Notes: generated by a model not told the origin, from the letters alone. A DNA stretch of 64,000 nt from JACSRF01 sp964504445 (GCA_964504445.1 CAZDEO010000013.1:18061-82060); one strand, 5' to 3'; counted from the stretch's first letter, positions 53,571-62,803 are shown. Made by a program: numbers and translations.

Positions 53571-53576
53571 ATTATA
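53571..53576 (-). promoter_or_regulatory. -10 element for rsgA
   Basis: On the minus strand TATAAT lies between the upstream terminator and the GGAGG of rsgA, giving a leader of roughly 30 bases. No good -35 is visible at normal spacing. Confidence 0.4.
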
Positions 53577-53600
53577 CCGTGAAGCAAGCCCGTCCCATAC

Positions 53601-53632
53601 AAAAAAAGCCTGCCGGTCAAAACCCGGCAGGC
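53601..53632 (-). terminator. Rho-independent terminator of the etf operon
   Basis: On the minus strand GCCTGCCGG pairs with CCGGCAGGC across a 7-base loop and is followed by seven T. It lies about 30 bp after the etfA stop. Confidence 0.9.
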
Positions 53633-53664
53633 CCACATAAACACGTTGTTGCGTAACTGAGACC

Positions 53665-54642
53665 CTATTTACCCAGGCGCTGCTTAAATTCAGCCGTTAA
53701 CGCCGGCACCACCTTAAACAAATCCCCCACAATGCCATAATGCGCCAGCCCAAAAATCGGCGCATCGGGGTCTTTGTTGATGGCTACAATAATCTTGGAA
53801 CCGCGCATACCTGCCTGGTGCTGAATAGCCCCGCTGATACCGCAAGCAATGTACAGGTCTGGGCTTACGGTTTTGCCTGTTTGCCCTACCTGGTGCTCGT
53901 AGGGAATCCAGCCCGCGTCTACGGCCGCCCGCGAGGCGCCCATAGCCCCGCCCAGCACGTTCGCCAATGCCTGAATCGGTGCAAACCCTTCTGGCCCACC
54001 GACGCCCCGGCCACCACTGACAATAATGCTGGCATCCGTCAGGCTGACGGCGCCTTCTTTGCCCTCAAAGCCTACTACTTGGCTGGGCACATCTTCTTCC
54101 GCCACCACCGGGTCTACCCATTCGGCGTCACCACTGTTGCCGGTAGACTCAGCCTGCGGAAAGGCGCGGCTGCGCAGGGTGATAATTTGCAGCCCTTCCT
54201 TAACGAAGGTTGTGCTTAGCAGCTTGTTGGCGTAGACGGCGCGGGTCACTTTGACGGTGTCATCTTCCACCTTGAGGCCAATGGCGTCTACCACCAGCCC
54301 GGCGTCAAGCTCGGCTGCCACCCAGCCTGCCAGGTCATTGCCCCGCGTCGAGTCCCCTAAAATCAAGACGTCAGGCTCCCGTTCCTGGACCCATTGGGCC
54401 AACAGGGGGCCAGCCGCTTCTACGCGGAAGGGGGCCAGGGAGGGGTCATCGCAGCCCAGCACCTCATCTACACCCAGGTCAAAGGCGGCGTCTGCTACGT
54501 CGCCTACATCCTGCCCCAAAACCACGCCCACCAGGTCTGCACCCAGCTCGTCGGCAACCATGCGCGCCGCCCCTACCGCTTCGCGGCTAATGGTGGCGAC
54601 GAGGCCATCACTATTTTCTATCCATACCCATACGGCGCTCAT
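53665..54642 (-). CDS. etfA: Electron transfer flavoprotein alpha subunit
   Basis: 325 residues. The C-terminal FAD domain carries SGGRGVGGPEGF, the CGISGAIQHQAGM motif and AINKDPDAPIF. With EtfB it accepts electrons from acyl-CoA dehydrogenases and passes them to the quinone pool. It overlaps etfB by ATGA and belongs to a run with the acyl-CoA dehydrogenase upstream. A terminator follows. Confidence 0.97.
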   Translation of the reverse strand: MSAVWVWIENSDGLVATISREAVGAARMVADELGADLVGVVLGQDVGDVADAAFDLGVDEVLGCDDPSLAPFRVEAAGPLLAQWVQEREPDVLILGDSTRGNDLAGWVAAELDAGLVVDAIGLKVEDDTVKVTRAVYANKLLSTTFVKEGLQIITLRSRAFPQAESTGNSGDAEWVDPVVAEEDVPSQVVGFEGKEGAVSLTDASIIVSGGRGVGGPEGFAPIQALANVLGGAMGASRAAVDAGWIPYEHQVGQTGKTVSPDLYIACGISGAIQHQAGMRGSKIIVAINKDPDAPIFGLAHYGIVGDLFKVVPALTAEFKQRLGK

Positions 54643-55436
54643 ATCACTTTCTCCTCAAACAACTTGTCGGCCAAGATTTTGGCTTGTTCTTCTGCGCTGT
54701 CGCCTTCAATTATGGTCACGCTGCCTTCGCGGGGAGGAATGGTGTAGACGTGGGACCAATCCACTTTGCTGGCGTCGGCGCCGGTGGGGCCGTCTACGCT
54801 CAGGTCGGCGTTGGTGAGGACGGGAATTTCGGCGCGGTTGGCCTTGCGAATGCCCATGAAGGAGGGATAGCGCGGCTCGTTAATCTCTTTAACCACGCTG
54901 AGGACGGCGGGCAAGGGGGCGGTGACGGTCTCTTTGCCGTCATCGAGCAAACGCTCAACGGTAATGCTGTCAGCGCTAATTTCTTTGATGGCGGAGACGA
55001 AGGTGAGGGGTGTCCAGCCGAGTTTACGGGCGGTCATCACGGCCGTTACGCCCATGTTGTCGTCTATGGTGAGCTTGCCAAAAATGGCTACCTTGACGTC
55101 GCCAATGTGGTTGAGGGCGGCGGCCCATACCCGCGCCGTGCCCACGGCGTCGGAACCGGCAAAGGCATCGTCGGCCACCAGCATGGCCTCGGTGCAGCCC
55201 ATAGCCAGGGCGGTTTTGAGGGCTTCTTTGCTCTCTTCGTCGCCAATTGCCAGGGCAATGACATCTGTGGCGCCGTGGTTTTCTTTGAGCAGGATGCCTT
55301 CTTCGATGGCGTATTCGTCCCAGGGGTTAACGACGTTGGGTTTGCCGCCGGGGTCGTCCCAGCTAACGGTGCCGTTGTTGACGTTGAACACGGCCGTTGT
55401 GCTGGGTGTTTGCTTGGTACACACAACTACTTTCAT
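54639..55436 (-). CDS. etfB: Electron transfer flavoprotein beta subunit
   Basis: 265 residues. The N-terminus MKVVVCTKQTPSTTAVF and NPWDEYAIEEGI segment are diagnostic of EtfB, the AMP-binding small subunit. The start at 55436 has GGAGG 5 bases upstream; the longer frame upstream would translate repeat-derived sequence (Thr/Asn/Lys-rich). It is coupled to etfA. The acyl-CoA dehydrogenase gene lies about 105 bp upstream. Confidence 0.96.
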   Translation of the reverse strand: MKVVVCTKQTPSTTAVFNVNNGTVSWDDPGGKPNVVNPWDEYAIEEGILLKENHGATDVIALAIGDEESKEALKTALAMGCTEAMLVADDAFAGSDAVGTARVWAAALNHIGDVKVAIFGKLTIDDNMGVTAVMTARKLGWTPLTFVSAIKEISADSITVERLLDDGKETVTAPLPAVLSVVKEINEPRYPSFMGIRKANRAEIPVLTNADLSVDGPTGADASKVDWSHVYTIPPREGSVTIIEGDSAEEQAKILADKLFEEKVI

Positions 55437-55460
55437 GTAAACCTCCGATTGTGATGGGTG

Positions 55461-55538
55461 GTTTGTTGATTTGTTGGTTCGCTTGTTGGTTGGTTCGCGC
55501 GCTAGCCAACTAACCAACTATCCCACCAACTAACCAAC
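55461..55538. repeat. Low-complexity dyad between the acyl-CoA dehydrogenase and etfB
   Basis: The left half is built from GTTGGTT-like words, the right half from AACTAACC-like words, which are complementary, around a GCGCGC centre. The spacing is less strictly 7 bp than in the other arrays. It may be a degraded member of the same family. Confidence 0.5.
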
Positions 55539-55542
55539 GCTC

Positions 55543-56754
55543 TTAAATTTCTTCTTGCCAATAGTCCGGATCGTAAGCGGGCAGTTCGCAGCGCAGGGGC
55601 TTGTCCTGGCGCGTGCCCAGCAAATATCCGGCCTGCATTAACTGGTGAATTTCGCTGGTTCCTTCGTAGATGATGGCTCCACGGCCGTTGCGCAGGTAGC
55701 GCTCCACATCATACTCGTCGGAGTACCCATACGCGCCATGAATCTGGATCGCTTCATGAGCAGCCTGGAAGGAGTGGTCGGTGGCGTACCATTTGGCCAT
55801 AGAGGTTTCGCGGGTGTTGCGCAACCCCTCGTTTTTCATCCAGCCTGCCCGCAGATAGAGTAAACGGGCGTTGTCATACCATTGCTGCATGTAGGCCAGC
55901 TTTTGCTGCATAAGCTGGTATTGGGCAATGGGTTGGCCAAAGGTCTGGCGCTCTTGGGCATATTTGAGGGAGGCTTCCAGGGAAGCGCGAATAAGACCAG
56001 TGGCCCCGGCGGCGACGGTGTAACGACCGTTGTCCAGGCAGCTCATGGCAATCTTAAACCCTTCCCCCTCCGCGCCAATGCGGTTAGCCGCCGGCACGCG
56101 CACATCCTGGCAGTTCACCCACCCTGTAGAGCCGGCGCGCACGCCCAGCTTGCCGTGAATGTCGCCGCTGGTCACGCCGGGCATATCGGCCGTCACCATA
56201 AAAGCGGTAATACCCCGGCTGCCTTTCCCCAGGTCTGTCTTGGCAAACCAGAGAAAATGGTGCGCCTTCGTCGCTAGGCTGATCCACATCTTTTCCCCAT
56301 TAATAATGTAATTGTCGCCATCTTTTTTGGCCGTGGAGCGAATGTTCGCAACGTCAGAGCCTGCGCCCGGCTCCGTCAGGCAAAAGGCAGCGTATTTTTC
56401 ACCGCGTGCCTGGGGTTTCAAGAAGCGCAGCTTTTGCTCCTCCGTGCCCCATTGCAGCACACCCATGCTGTTTAGCCCCATGTGTACCGACATCACCACG
56501 CGCAAGGTCGAATCGCAGCGCTCCAGTTCTTCACACACCAGGCCCAGGGTTACGTAATCAAAGCCCTGCCCGCCGTAGCGCACGGGGATGTTGATGCCCA
56601 GAATGCCCAGTTCGGCCATCCGCGGCAGCACAGCGGGGTTCATTTCTTGCTTGCGGTCATACTCTTTGATGGTCGGGTACACTTCGTGATCAACAAAGTT
56701 CTTGACCATCTCGGCAGCACTCAGTTGTTCGTCAGTCAGGGAGAAATCTAGCAT
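55543..56754 (-). CDS. Acyl-CoA dehydrogenase
   Basis: 403 residues with the ACAD fold: FCLTEPGAGSDVANIRS (FAD/substrate loop), GITAFMVTAD, and the catalytic-Glu region IIYEGTSEIHQLM near the C-terminus. The enzyme oxidises acyl-CoA to enoyl-CoA, passing electrons to Etf. etfB and etfA follow, so it is probably the physiological partner. Chain-length specificity cannot be read. The start at 56754 (LDFSLTDEQ) fits the family; upstream in-frame sequence has no match. Confidence 0.94.
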   Translation of the reverse strand: MLDFSLTDEQLSAAEMVKNFVDHEVYPTIKEYDRKQEMNPAVLPRMAELGILGINIPVRYGGQGFDYVTLGLVCEELERCDSTLRVVMSVHMGLNSMGVLQWGTEEQKLRFLKPQARGEKYAAFCLTEPGAGSDVANIRSTAKKDGDNYIINGEKMWISLATKAHHFLWFAKTDLGKGSRGITAFMVTADMPGVTSGDIHGKLGVRAGSTGWVNCQDVRVPAANRIGAEGEGFKIAMSCLDNGRYTVAAGATGLIRASLEASLKYAQERQTFGQPIAQYQLMQQKLAYMQQWYDNARLLYLRAGWMKNEGLRNTRETSMAKWYATDHSFQAAHEAIQIHGAYGYSDEYDVERYLRNGRGAIIYEGTSEIHQLMQAGYLLGTRQDKPLRCELPAYDPDYWQEEI

Positions 56755-57068
56755 GAATTTTTGTCTTCCTTGTGCAAAAAGATAGATGGCTCTTTGGGTA
56801 ACTTGCCCAAAAAGATTATAACGATGTGCTGTTGGCAGCGCAACATGGCGCACCGCGTCATTGGCGTGGACATTGGTGGGTTTGATAGGTGGTTGATTTG
56901 ATAACAAGTACCCTCCACCCAACCAACTACCCCCCCTCAAGTTAGGCAATGGCCTAATACACGCTATAATTTGCCCGATTTATCCAAACTCAACCATTGT
57001 AAGATGCTATGAGTGCCAAACAAACAGGAACGGCGCTCTTGCTCTTACCTCAGTTAGTGGAGACAGCT

Positions 57069-58745
57069 ATGACCGACGCCATGCAGTTCAATCGTTACTA
57101 CCGGTATGCCGAAATGACCGCTTTTTTACAAAGCTGGGCCGCCACGTATAGCCATATCTGCCAGCTAGACAGCCTGGGCCAAAGCTATGAAGGGCGAGAC
57201 ATTTGGGTTTTGACCCTCACCAATTTTGCCACGGGACCCGCAGAAGAGAAGCCGGCTTTGTGGGTGGATGGCAACATTCACGCCACGGAGGTTTCCGGCT
57301 CCACGGCCGCTTTGCATTTGGCCCACAAGCTGCTGACAGGCTATGGTCAGGATGAGCGCGCGACCTATGCCCTAGACAGCCGCGCTTTTTACATTGTGCC
57401 CCGCCTGAACCCGGATGGCGCGGAGTGGGCGCTGGCGGACAAGCCCAAGTATGTGCGCAGCTCCACGCGCCCCTGGCCACGCATGGATGAGCTGGATGGC
57501 TTGCACGGGGAGGATGTGGACGGCGACGGCCGTATCCTGCAAATGCGCGTCAGAGATGAAAACGGCCGTTGGAAAATCCACGCGGAAGACCCCCGTCTCA
57601 TGATCCCCCGCGAGCCGGACGAAGCCCCCGGCAGTGACTTCTATCGCATCCTCCCCGAAGGACGTATTCGGAACTACGACGGTGTCCTCATCAACTTTGC
57701 GCCTAATTTGCAAGGGCTAGACCTCAACCGTCAGTTCCCCATCTTCTGGGAGCCAAAAGAGCAGGGCGCCGGCAACTACCCCGGCAGCGAACCAGAACCC
57801 CACGCCGCCATGCGCTGGATTACCGACCATCCCAACATCACCGGTTCCATCAGCTACCATACCTTCTCCGGCGTCTACCTACGCCCGCCGACGAAAGGCG
57901 CCGACGACACCCTGCCCACGCAAGACCTCTACACCTACAAAAAGCTGGGCAAAAAAGCCGAAGAATACACTGGCTACAAGGCCGTCTCCGTCTTCCACGA
58001 CTTTAAATACGACCCCAAAGAGTACATCAAAGGCACCTTCGACGACTGGATGTACGAGCACATGGGCGTATACGCCTGGACTTGTGAAATCTGGTCAGTA
58101 CAGCAGCAAGCGGGTATCAAAGATTACAAATACATGGACTGGTTCCGCGAACACCCACTGGAAGATGACGAAGCCATCATGAAGTGGAACGACGAGGTGC
58201 TAAACGGTGAGGGCTGGGTGGATTGGTACGAATTTGACCATCCGCAGTTGGGCAAAGTAGAGCTGGGCGGCTGGGATTTCTTCAACACCTGGCGCAATCC
58301 GCCGCTCAAGCTGCTGGAAGATGAGGTTGCCAAATTGAGTGATTATGCCCTGTACCAATGCCTGGTGTCACCGCGCCTGGCATGGCACAGCGTAGATACA
58401 AAGTCTATGGGCAGCACCCATTGGCTGCGCGTCGTGGTGCATAACACCGGCTGGCTGCCCAGCAACGTCAGCAAAAAGGCGCTGGAAATGAAGGTTACGC
58501 GAGAGCTGGAAATGGACATCAAGCTGCCGGAAGGGGCCAGGCTGATTACGGGCCAGGAAAAAACGATGCTGGGCCAGTTGGCCGGACGCGACGGGCAGGC
58601 CAGCGCGCCCATTTGGGGCGGCGACGCCACCAGCGAACGAGCAAAGGTGGAATGGGTGATTGAAGCCGCAGCGGGGACGGAGGTGGAGATTGTCGCCAAC
58701 CACCAACGGGCGGGCACCATCCGCCAAAGGGTGAAGTTGGGATAG
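57069..58745 (+). CDS. M14-family zinc carboxypeptidase
   Basis: About 558 residues. The zinc ligands are in NIHATE (HxxE) and the later His in ISYHTFSG. LDLNRQFP carries the substrate-binding Asn-Arg, and the catalytic Glu is in WTCEIWS. A C-terminal beta domain follows (about 440-558). No signal peptide, so it is probably cytoplasmic. The start at 57069 is preferred because GGAG lies 6 bases upstream; an ATG at 57009 has no ribosome-binding site. Substrate unknown. Confidence 0.9.
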   Translation: MTDAMQFNRYYRYAEMTAFLQSWAATYSHICQLDSLGQSYEGRDIWVLTLTNFATGPAEEKPALWVDGNIHATEVSGSTAALHLAHKLLTGYGQDERATYALDSRAFYIVPRLNPDGAEWALADKPKYVRSSTRPWPRMDELDGLHGEDVDGDGRILQMRVRDENGRWKIHAEDPRLMIPREPDEAPGSDFYRILPEGRIRNYDGVLINFAPNLQGLDLNRQFPIFWEPKEQGAGNYPGSEPEPHAAMRWITDHPNITGSISYHTFSGVYLRPPTKGADDTLPTQDLYTYKKLGKKAEEYTGYKAVSVFHDFKYDPKEYIKGTFDDWMYEHMGVYAWTCEIWSVQQQAGIKDYKYMDWFREHPLEDDEAIMKWNDEVLNGEGWVDWYEFDHPQLGKVELGGWDFFNTWRNPPLKLLEDEVAKLSDYALYQCLVSPRLAWHSVDTKSMGSTHWLRVVVHNTGWLPSNVSKKALEMKVTRELEMDIKLPEGARLITGQEKTMLGQLAGRDGQASAPIWGGDATSERAKVEWVIEAAAGTEVEIVANHQRAGTIRQRVKLG

Positions 58746-58765
58746 GAAACGACAAGTCGTAAACG

Positions 58766-58793
58766 GTGATCCGTAATCCGATATCCGAAATTT
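58766..58793. repeat. Four tandem 7-bp units after the M14 peptidase gene
   Basis: GTGATCC, GTAATCC, GATATCC and GAAATTT follow one another without gap. Only one arm is visible. It lies between convergent genes and repeats the 7-bp period seen elsewhere. Confidence 0.6.
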
Positions 58794-58816
58794 TATGGCT
58801 GCTGTCTCTGAAACCG

Positions 58817-59314
58817 TTACCCATACAGCCAGGTACCGGGATCGCCCGCGAACATCTGCACTTCCTGCCTGAACCGCAGGCCTAGCTTTTCGATGAGCTT
58901 GATGGAGGCGGTGTTTTCGGGGACGGTGAGGGCCACAATTTGGGAGATGCCCAGGGTGGCCCGGCCGTACTGCAAAACGGCCGTGGCTGCCTCGTAAGCA
59001 TACCCCTGATGTTGATAGGGTGACAGCAGGGCAAAACCGACGTCCGTCACGTCCAGGCTGGGGCGGTAAAGCAGCCCACACACGCCAACAGGCTCCCCGC
59101 TGTCCTTCAGCTCTACCAGAAGCTGCCCGTAGCCTGGCTTGGGTTGGTTAGTCCACGCCCCCTCGCGAATAAAGCGGCGCGCATCGTCCAAGTTTCGGAC
59201 CTCTTTGTCGCCAATATTCGTCAGAAAAGCGGGTTCATTCACCAGACGCAGCACAAAAGCTGCGTCGTTTTCTGTTAGCTTGCGCAGCCGCAGCCGCGCC
59301 GTTTCAAGAATCAT
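58817..59314 (-). CDS. GNAT-family N-acetyltransferase
   Basis: 165 residues of the RimJ/RimL-like branch: LETARLRLRKLTEND, GVCGLLYRP, the acetyl-CoA loop YQHQGYAYEAA and ENTASIKLIEKLGLRF. The acceptor is unknown. The ATG at 59314 has GAGG about 9 bases upstream and matches the family start. Sequence further upstream remains open but has no recognisable start. Confidence 0.9.
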   Translation of the reverse strand: MILETARLRLRKLTENDAAFVLRLVNEPAFLTNIGDKEVRNLDDARRFIREGAWTNQPKPGYGQLLVELKDSGEPVGVCGLLYRPSLDVTDVGFALLSPYQHQGYAYEAATAVLQYGRATLGISQIVALTVPENTASIKLIEKLGLRFRQEVQMFAGDPGTWLYG

Positions 59315-59505
59315 TAATTGGAACCTCGAACCCCAATGTGCTAAGGGTATCTGGTCCACCACAAACTCAAAAGGATGCCCCTCGGCCTGTAAACTAATTT
59401 TGATGGGCGAATGCCCCCGGGCAAGATACCACGTTCGCGACTACCCAGTCAATTGGCCTGACTTTGCACATCGCACCATCGCCCATTTCCCGCTAAAATA
59501 GCTTC

Positions 59506-61779
59506 ATGGATATCTTACATGGACTCAACGACGCGCAGAAAACGGCCGTTTCCGCCCCGCCTGGCCCCGTCCTCGTGCTGGCCGGCCCCGGCAGCGGCAA
59601 AACCCGCGTCCTCACCTACCGCATCGCTTACCTCATTCGCCAGCTCAACGTCGCTCCCTGGCACATCATGGCGGTCACCTTCACCAACAAAGCCGCCCGC
59701 GAAATGAACCAGCGCATCGAGCAGCTTCTGGATGGCCAGCCCCGGGGTCTACTCATGGGCACCTTCCACAGCACCTGTGCCCGCATCTTACGCCGCGAAA
59801 CCGACAACCTCACCTACTACCAGCGCGACTTTGTCATCTTCGACACCGACGACCAGCTACAGGTGGTGAAGCAAACCCTGAAAGACCTGAACCTGGATGA
59901 CAAAAAGTTTCCCCCCTACAAAATGCTCAACGGCATCAGCAACGCCAAAAATGAGCTGGTGACGCCCCAAGAGTATGCCGCCACCAACTACATTGCCGCC
60001 GTCACCCAGCGGGTCTACGAACGGTACCAAACGGTCTTGCAGCACAACAACGCCATGGACTTCGATGATCTGCTGATGAACGTGGTGCTGCTCTTCGACG
60101 AGCGCCCCGACGTGTTGCAAAAGTACCAGGAGCGGTACCAGCATATCCTGGTGGACGAGTTTCAGGACACCAACACCGCCCAATATGCCCTGCTGAAGCG
60201 GCTGGCGGCCCGCCATCACAACATTTTCGTGGTGGGTGACTCGGACCAGTCTATTTACAAATGGCGCGGCGCCGATTTCCGCAATATCAACCGCTTCCGC
60301 GAGGCGTACCCGGAGGCAGAAGTGATTTTGCTGGAGCAAAACTACCGCTCCACCCAGCTTATTTTAGACGCGGCCAAGGCGGTGATTCGCAATAATAGCA
60401 ATCGCGTGCACAAAGATTTGTTCACCGAGCGGCAGGGGGGTGACCTGATTGAGGTGCAGGAAGCATACGACGAGCGGGAGGAGGCGGAGACTATTGCCAA
60501 CGCCATTCAGAATTTACTTTTGCAGGGGTATTCGTCCAGCGACACGGCCGTTATGTATCGCACCAACGCCCAATCCCGCGCCCTGGAAGAGGCCTTTATC
60601 CGCGCCGGAATGCCCTACCGGCTGGTGGGCGCTACCCAATTCTACAAGCGGCGGGAGGTCAAGGACGTGTTGGCCTACCTGCGGCTGGTGCACAATCCGG
60701 CTGATTCCGTCAGCTTCAACCGCATCATCAATACCCCCACGCGGGGCATTGGTAGCAAAACCTTGCAAACACTGACATCCTGGGCACAGCAGCGGGGGTG
60801 GCTGCCCACTGAGGCGCTGGCGAAGCTAGCCACTGACCCCGAATTACAGCATCCCTTCACTGGCCGGGCCTACAACGCCCTGCGCCAGTTTGGCGAGATG
60901 TACCACGCCTGGGCGCGGCTGCACGAGCAGGAGGTGAGCGTGGGCGACCTCTTTGACACCATTTTGCAGCAGACTGGATACCGCGATTACCTGGAAAGCA
61001 GTGCCAAAGACAGCGATGAGTACGTGGACCGCTGGGGGAACGTGATGGAGTTACGCAATACGGCCGCGGAAACGGCCGTTTCCCTCACCGAATTCCTGGA
61101 AAATGCCGCCCTGGTCTCCGAAACCGACAACCTGGAAGAGGGCGTTGCCGCCACCACGCTGCTCACCCTGCACGCCGCCAAAGGGCTGGAGTTCCCCGTA
61201 GTGTTCATTGTGGGGCTGGAGGATGGCATCCTGCCCCACAGCCGCTCGCTGGACACCCGCGACGACCTGGACGAAGAACGCCGCCTCTTTTACGTGGGCA
61301 TCACCCGCGCCATGGATCGTCTCTATCTTTCCCACGCTTTCCGGCGCACGGTGTGGGGCCAGGCCGACGTGGCCGTGCCTTCCCGCTTTTTAAGCGAAAT
61401 CCCCGACGATTTGTTGGCGGGGGCCAACGCCAAAGGGCGGCGGCAGCAAACAAAGCAGCGGGCCAGCAGTTGGCATTGGTCAGGCAACACACCTGCCCGC
61501 TCAGTCCAATCTGACCGACAACAAACGGAACGGGAACGGCCGTTGCCCCAGCCCCGCGCCTTACCCACCCCCAACAGCTACAATGACCCTGCGCCGCCAC
61601 CACCCAGCGGCCCCCAATTTCGCAGCGGGCAGCGCGTGCGCCACGCCAAATTTGGCGAAGGCACGGTCATAGACAGCAAAATTACCGGCAACGACGAAGA
61701 AGTCCACGTGGCCTTTGCCGGGCAAGGCATCAAGCGGCTGGCGGCCTCTTTTGCCAAACTGGAGAAGATTGACGATTGA
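59506..61779 (+). CDS. pcrA: UvrD/PcrA-type DNA helicase
   Basis: 757 residues, SF1A helicase. Walker A GPGSGKT is at 27-33, followed by TFTNKAAREM, HSTCARIL, VDEFQDTN (Walker B), GDSDQSIYKWRGA, LEQNYRST and the C-terminal LLTLHAAKGLEF and RRLFYVGITRA motifs. The last 60 residues (RVRHAKFGEGTVI) form the Tudor-like domain that binds RNA polymerase in PcrA. It unwinds DNA in repair and transcription-coupled repair. The last codons merge into a heptamer array; the next gene follows it. Confidence 0.95.
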   Translation: MDILHGLNDAQKTAVSAPPGPVLVLAGPGSGKTRVLTYRIAYLIRQLNVAPWHIMAVTFTNKAAREMNQRIEQLLDGQPRGLLMGTFHSTCARILRRETDNLTYYQRDFVIFDTDDQLQVVKQTLKDLNLDDKKFPPYKMLNGISNAKNELVTPQEYAATNYIAAVTQRVYERYQTVLQHNNAMDFDDLLMNVVLLFDERPDVLQKYQERYQHILVDEFQDTNTAQYALLKRLAARHHNIFVVGDSDQSIYKWRGADFRNINRFREAYPEAEVILLEQNYRSTQLILDAAKAVIRNNSNRVHKDLFTERQGGDLIEVQEAYDEREEAETIANAIQNLLLQGYSSSDTAVMYRTNAQSRALEEAFIRAGMPYRLVGATQFYKRREVKDVLAYLRLVHNPADSVSFNRIINTPTRGIGSKTLQTLTSWAQQRGWLPTEALAKLATDPELQHPFTGRAYNALRQFGEMYHAWARLHEQEVSVGDLFDTILQQTGYRDYLESSAKDSDEYVDRWGNVMELRNTAAETAVSLTEFLENAALVSETDNLEEGVAATTLLTLHAAKGLEFPVVFIVGLEDGILPHSRSLDTRDDLDEERRLFYVGITRAMDRLYLSHAFRRTVWGQADVAVPSRFLSEIPDDLLAGANAKGRRQQTKQRASSWHWSGNTPARSVQSDRQQTERERPLPQPRALPTPNSYNDPAPPPPSGPQFRSGQRVRHAKFGEGTVIDSKITGNDEEVHVAFAGQGIKRLAASFAKLEKIDD

Positions 61780-61838
61780 CGAATGACGATTAGAAGCGAG
61801 GCCAATCGTCATTCGTCAATCCTAAATCGTAAATCGTC
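61768..61838. repeat. Heptamer-repeat dyad between pcrA and the NYN gene
   Basis: The left arm begins in the last codons of pcrA (units ATTGACG twice and AATGACG once, 61768-61788). The right arm (61804-61838) has units near AATCGTC. The centre forms a perfect 18-bp stem (61774-61791 with 61804-61821). It ends just before the next gene and shares its words with the array at 18051-18127, 43 kb away. Confidence 0.92.
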
Positions 61839-61847
61839 AATTCCACC

Positions 61848-62735
61848 ATGCATTACCTGATTGATGGCCACAACCTCATTGGCAAACTGCCCGACATTAA
61901 GCTCAGCGACTCTGACGACGAGATTCGCCTGATTTTGCGCCTGAAGGCGTGGGCAACCGGGCACAAGCAGCGCCAGGTGACGGTGGTCTTTGATGGCGGC
62001 ATCACCGGGGGCATCTCCCATCGCCTTTCCACCAAGGCCATTACCGTTGTTTTTGCCCCGCCGGGCAAGACGGCCGACGATTTGCTCATCCAGCGCATGA
62101 AAGGGCTGCGCAACCCGGGCAATTTCACCCTGGTCAGCAGCGACCGCCGCATTTTGGATGCCGCCAAAATTGCGCGCATCAAGCACCTGAAATCGGAAGA
62201 GTTCATCACCCAGTTGGGCTTTGTCTTCCGCGAAGAAGCCAAACCGCCCGCCCCGGCTGCCTCTGCTGCGCCCCCTCCCAGCGCCGAAAAAGCAGAAGAT
62301 CCGCAAATGAGTGACGCCGAGGTAGACGAATGGCTGAACCTGTTTGGCCCCACACCCAAAGTTGGCCCCAAACGGAAGCGGGGGTCTTACAGTGTGCTGC
62401 GCAAGACGAGAGAACCTGCACCGGAGCCAGAACTGCAGCCGGAGGAACGCCGCCCGTTAACGCCAGAAGAGTTTGCCGCCATGGCGGAGTCGGATAGCCC
62501 GGAGTTGGACGAGGTGGAGGTGGCGGAGTGGCTGGCGCTTTTCGGGGGAGAGGAAGCGGACAAGAAGCGGCCAATGGCCGTCCAACCCACCTCCCCCCAA
62601 AAATCTCACTCTGTGCGGTCTAAAGAGGCAAAAAAGGGGGACGGCCGTCTGACTACCATGAAAGACGCCCCCCGCAAGCTCAGCCAGGATGAGGTGGAGG
62701 ACTGGCTGCAGCTTTTTGGGGGAGAAAAAGAGTAA
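61848..62735 (+). CDS. NYN-domain (YacP-like) nuclease with three C-terminal repeats
   Basis: 295 residues. Residues 1-130 form a NYN/PIN-like RNase domain with YLIDGHNLIG, FDGG, TADDLLIQ and the acidic SSDRRILDAA motif, placing several metal-binding Asp. The C-terminal half is disordered (Pro, Ala, Lys-rich) and contains three copies of a short motif of pattern EVxEWLxLFG at about 156-167, 221-235 and 280-293. These look like short peptides that bind a partner. NYN proteins cut or process RNA. There is no clear ribosome-binding site; the start lies just after the heptamer array. Confidence 0.85.
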   Translation: MHYLIDGHNLIGKLPDIKLSDSDDEIRLILRLKAWATGHKQRQVTVVFDGGITGGISHRLSTKAITVVFAPPGKTADDLLIQRMKGLRNPGNFTLVSSDRRILDAAKIARIKHLKSEEFITQLGFVFREEAKPPAPAASAAPPPSAEKAEDPQMSDAEVDEWLNLFGPTPKVGPKRKRGSYSVLRKTREPAPEPELQPEERRPLTPEEFAAMAESDSPELDEVEVAEWLALFGGEEADKKRPMAVQPTSPQKSHSVRSKEAKKGDGRLTTMKDAPRKLSQDEVEDWLQLFGGEKE

Positions 62736-62739
62736 AAAA

Positions 62740-62768
62740 GGCGCAGCAAGGATCTTGCCGCGCCTTTT
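62740..62768. terminator. Bidirectional terminator after the NYN gene
   Basis: GGCGCAGCAAG pairs with CTTGCCGCGCC with one mismatch across a 3-base loop. A-run and T-run flanks allow termination in both directions between converging genes. Confidence 0.78.
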
Positions 62769-62803
62769 CGGTTCAGGGGAATTGGGGGAATGGGAAACGG
62801 CCG

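Noticed and set aside
55437..55517. Longer etfB start at 55517
   Set aside because: The extra residues are translated repeat sequence, and GGAGG sits exactly before the ATG at 55436.
59315..59505. Extra gene between the GNAT gene and pcrA
   Set aside because: Short open frames exist on both strands, but there is no start signal and no convincing protein family.
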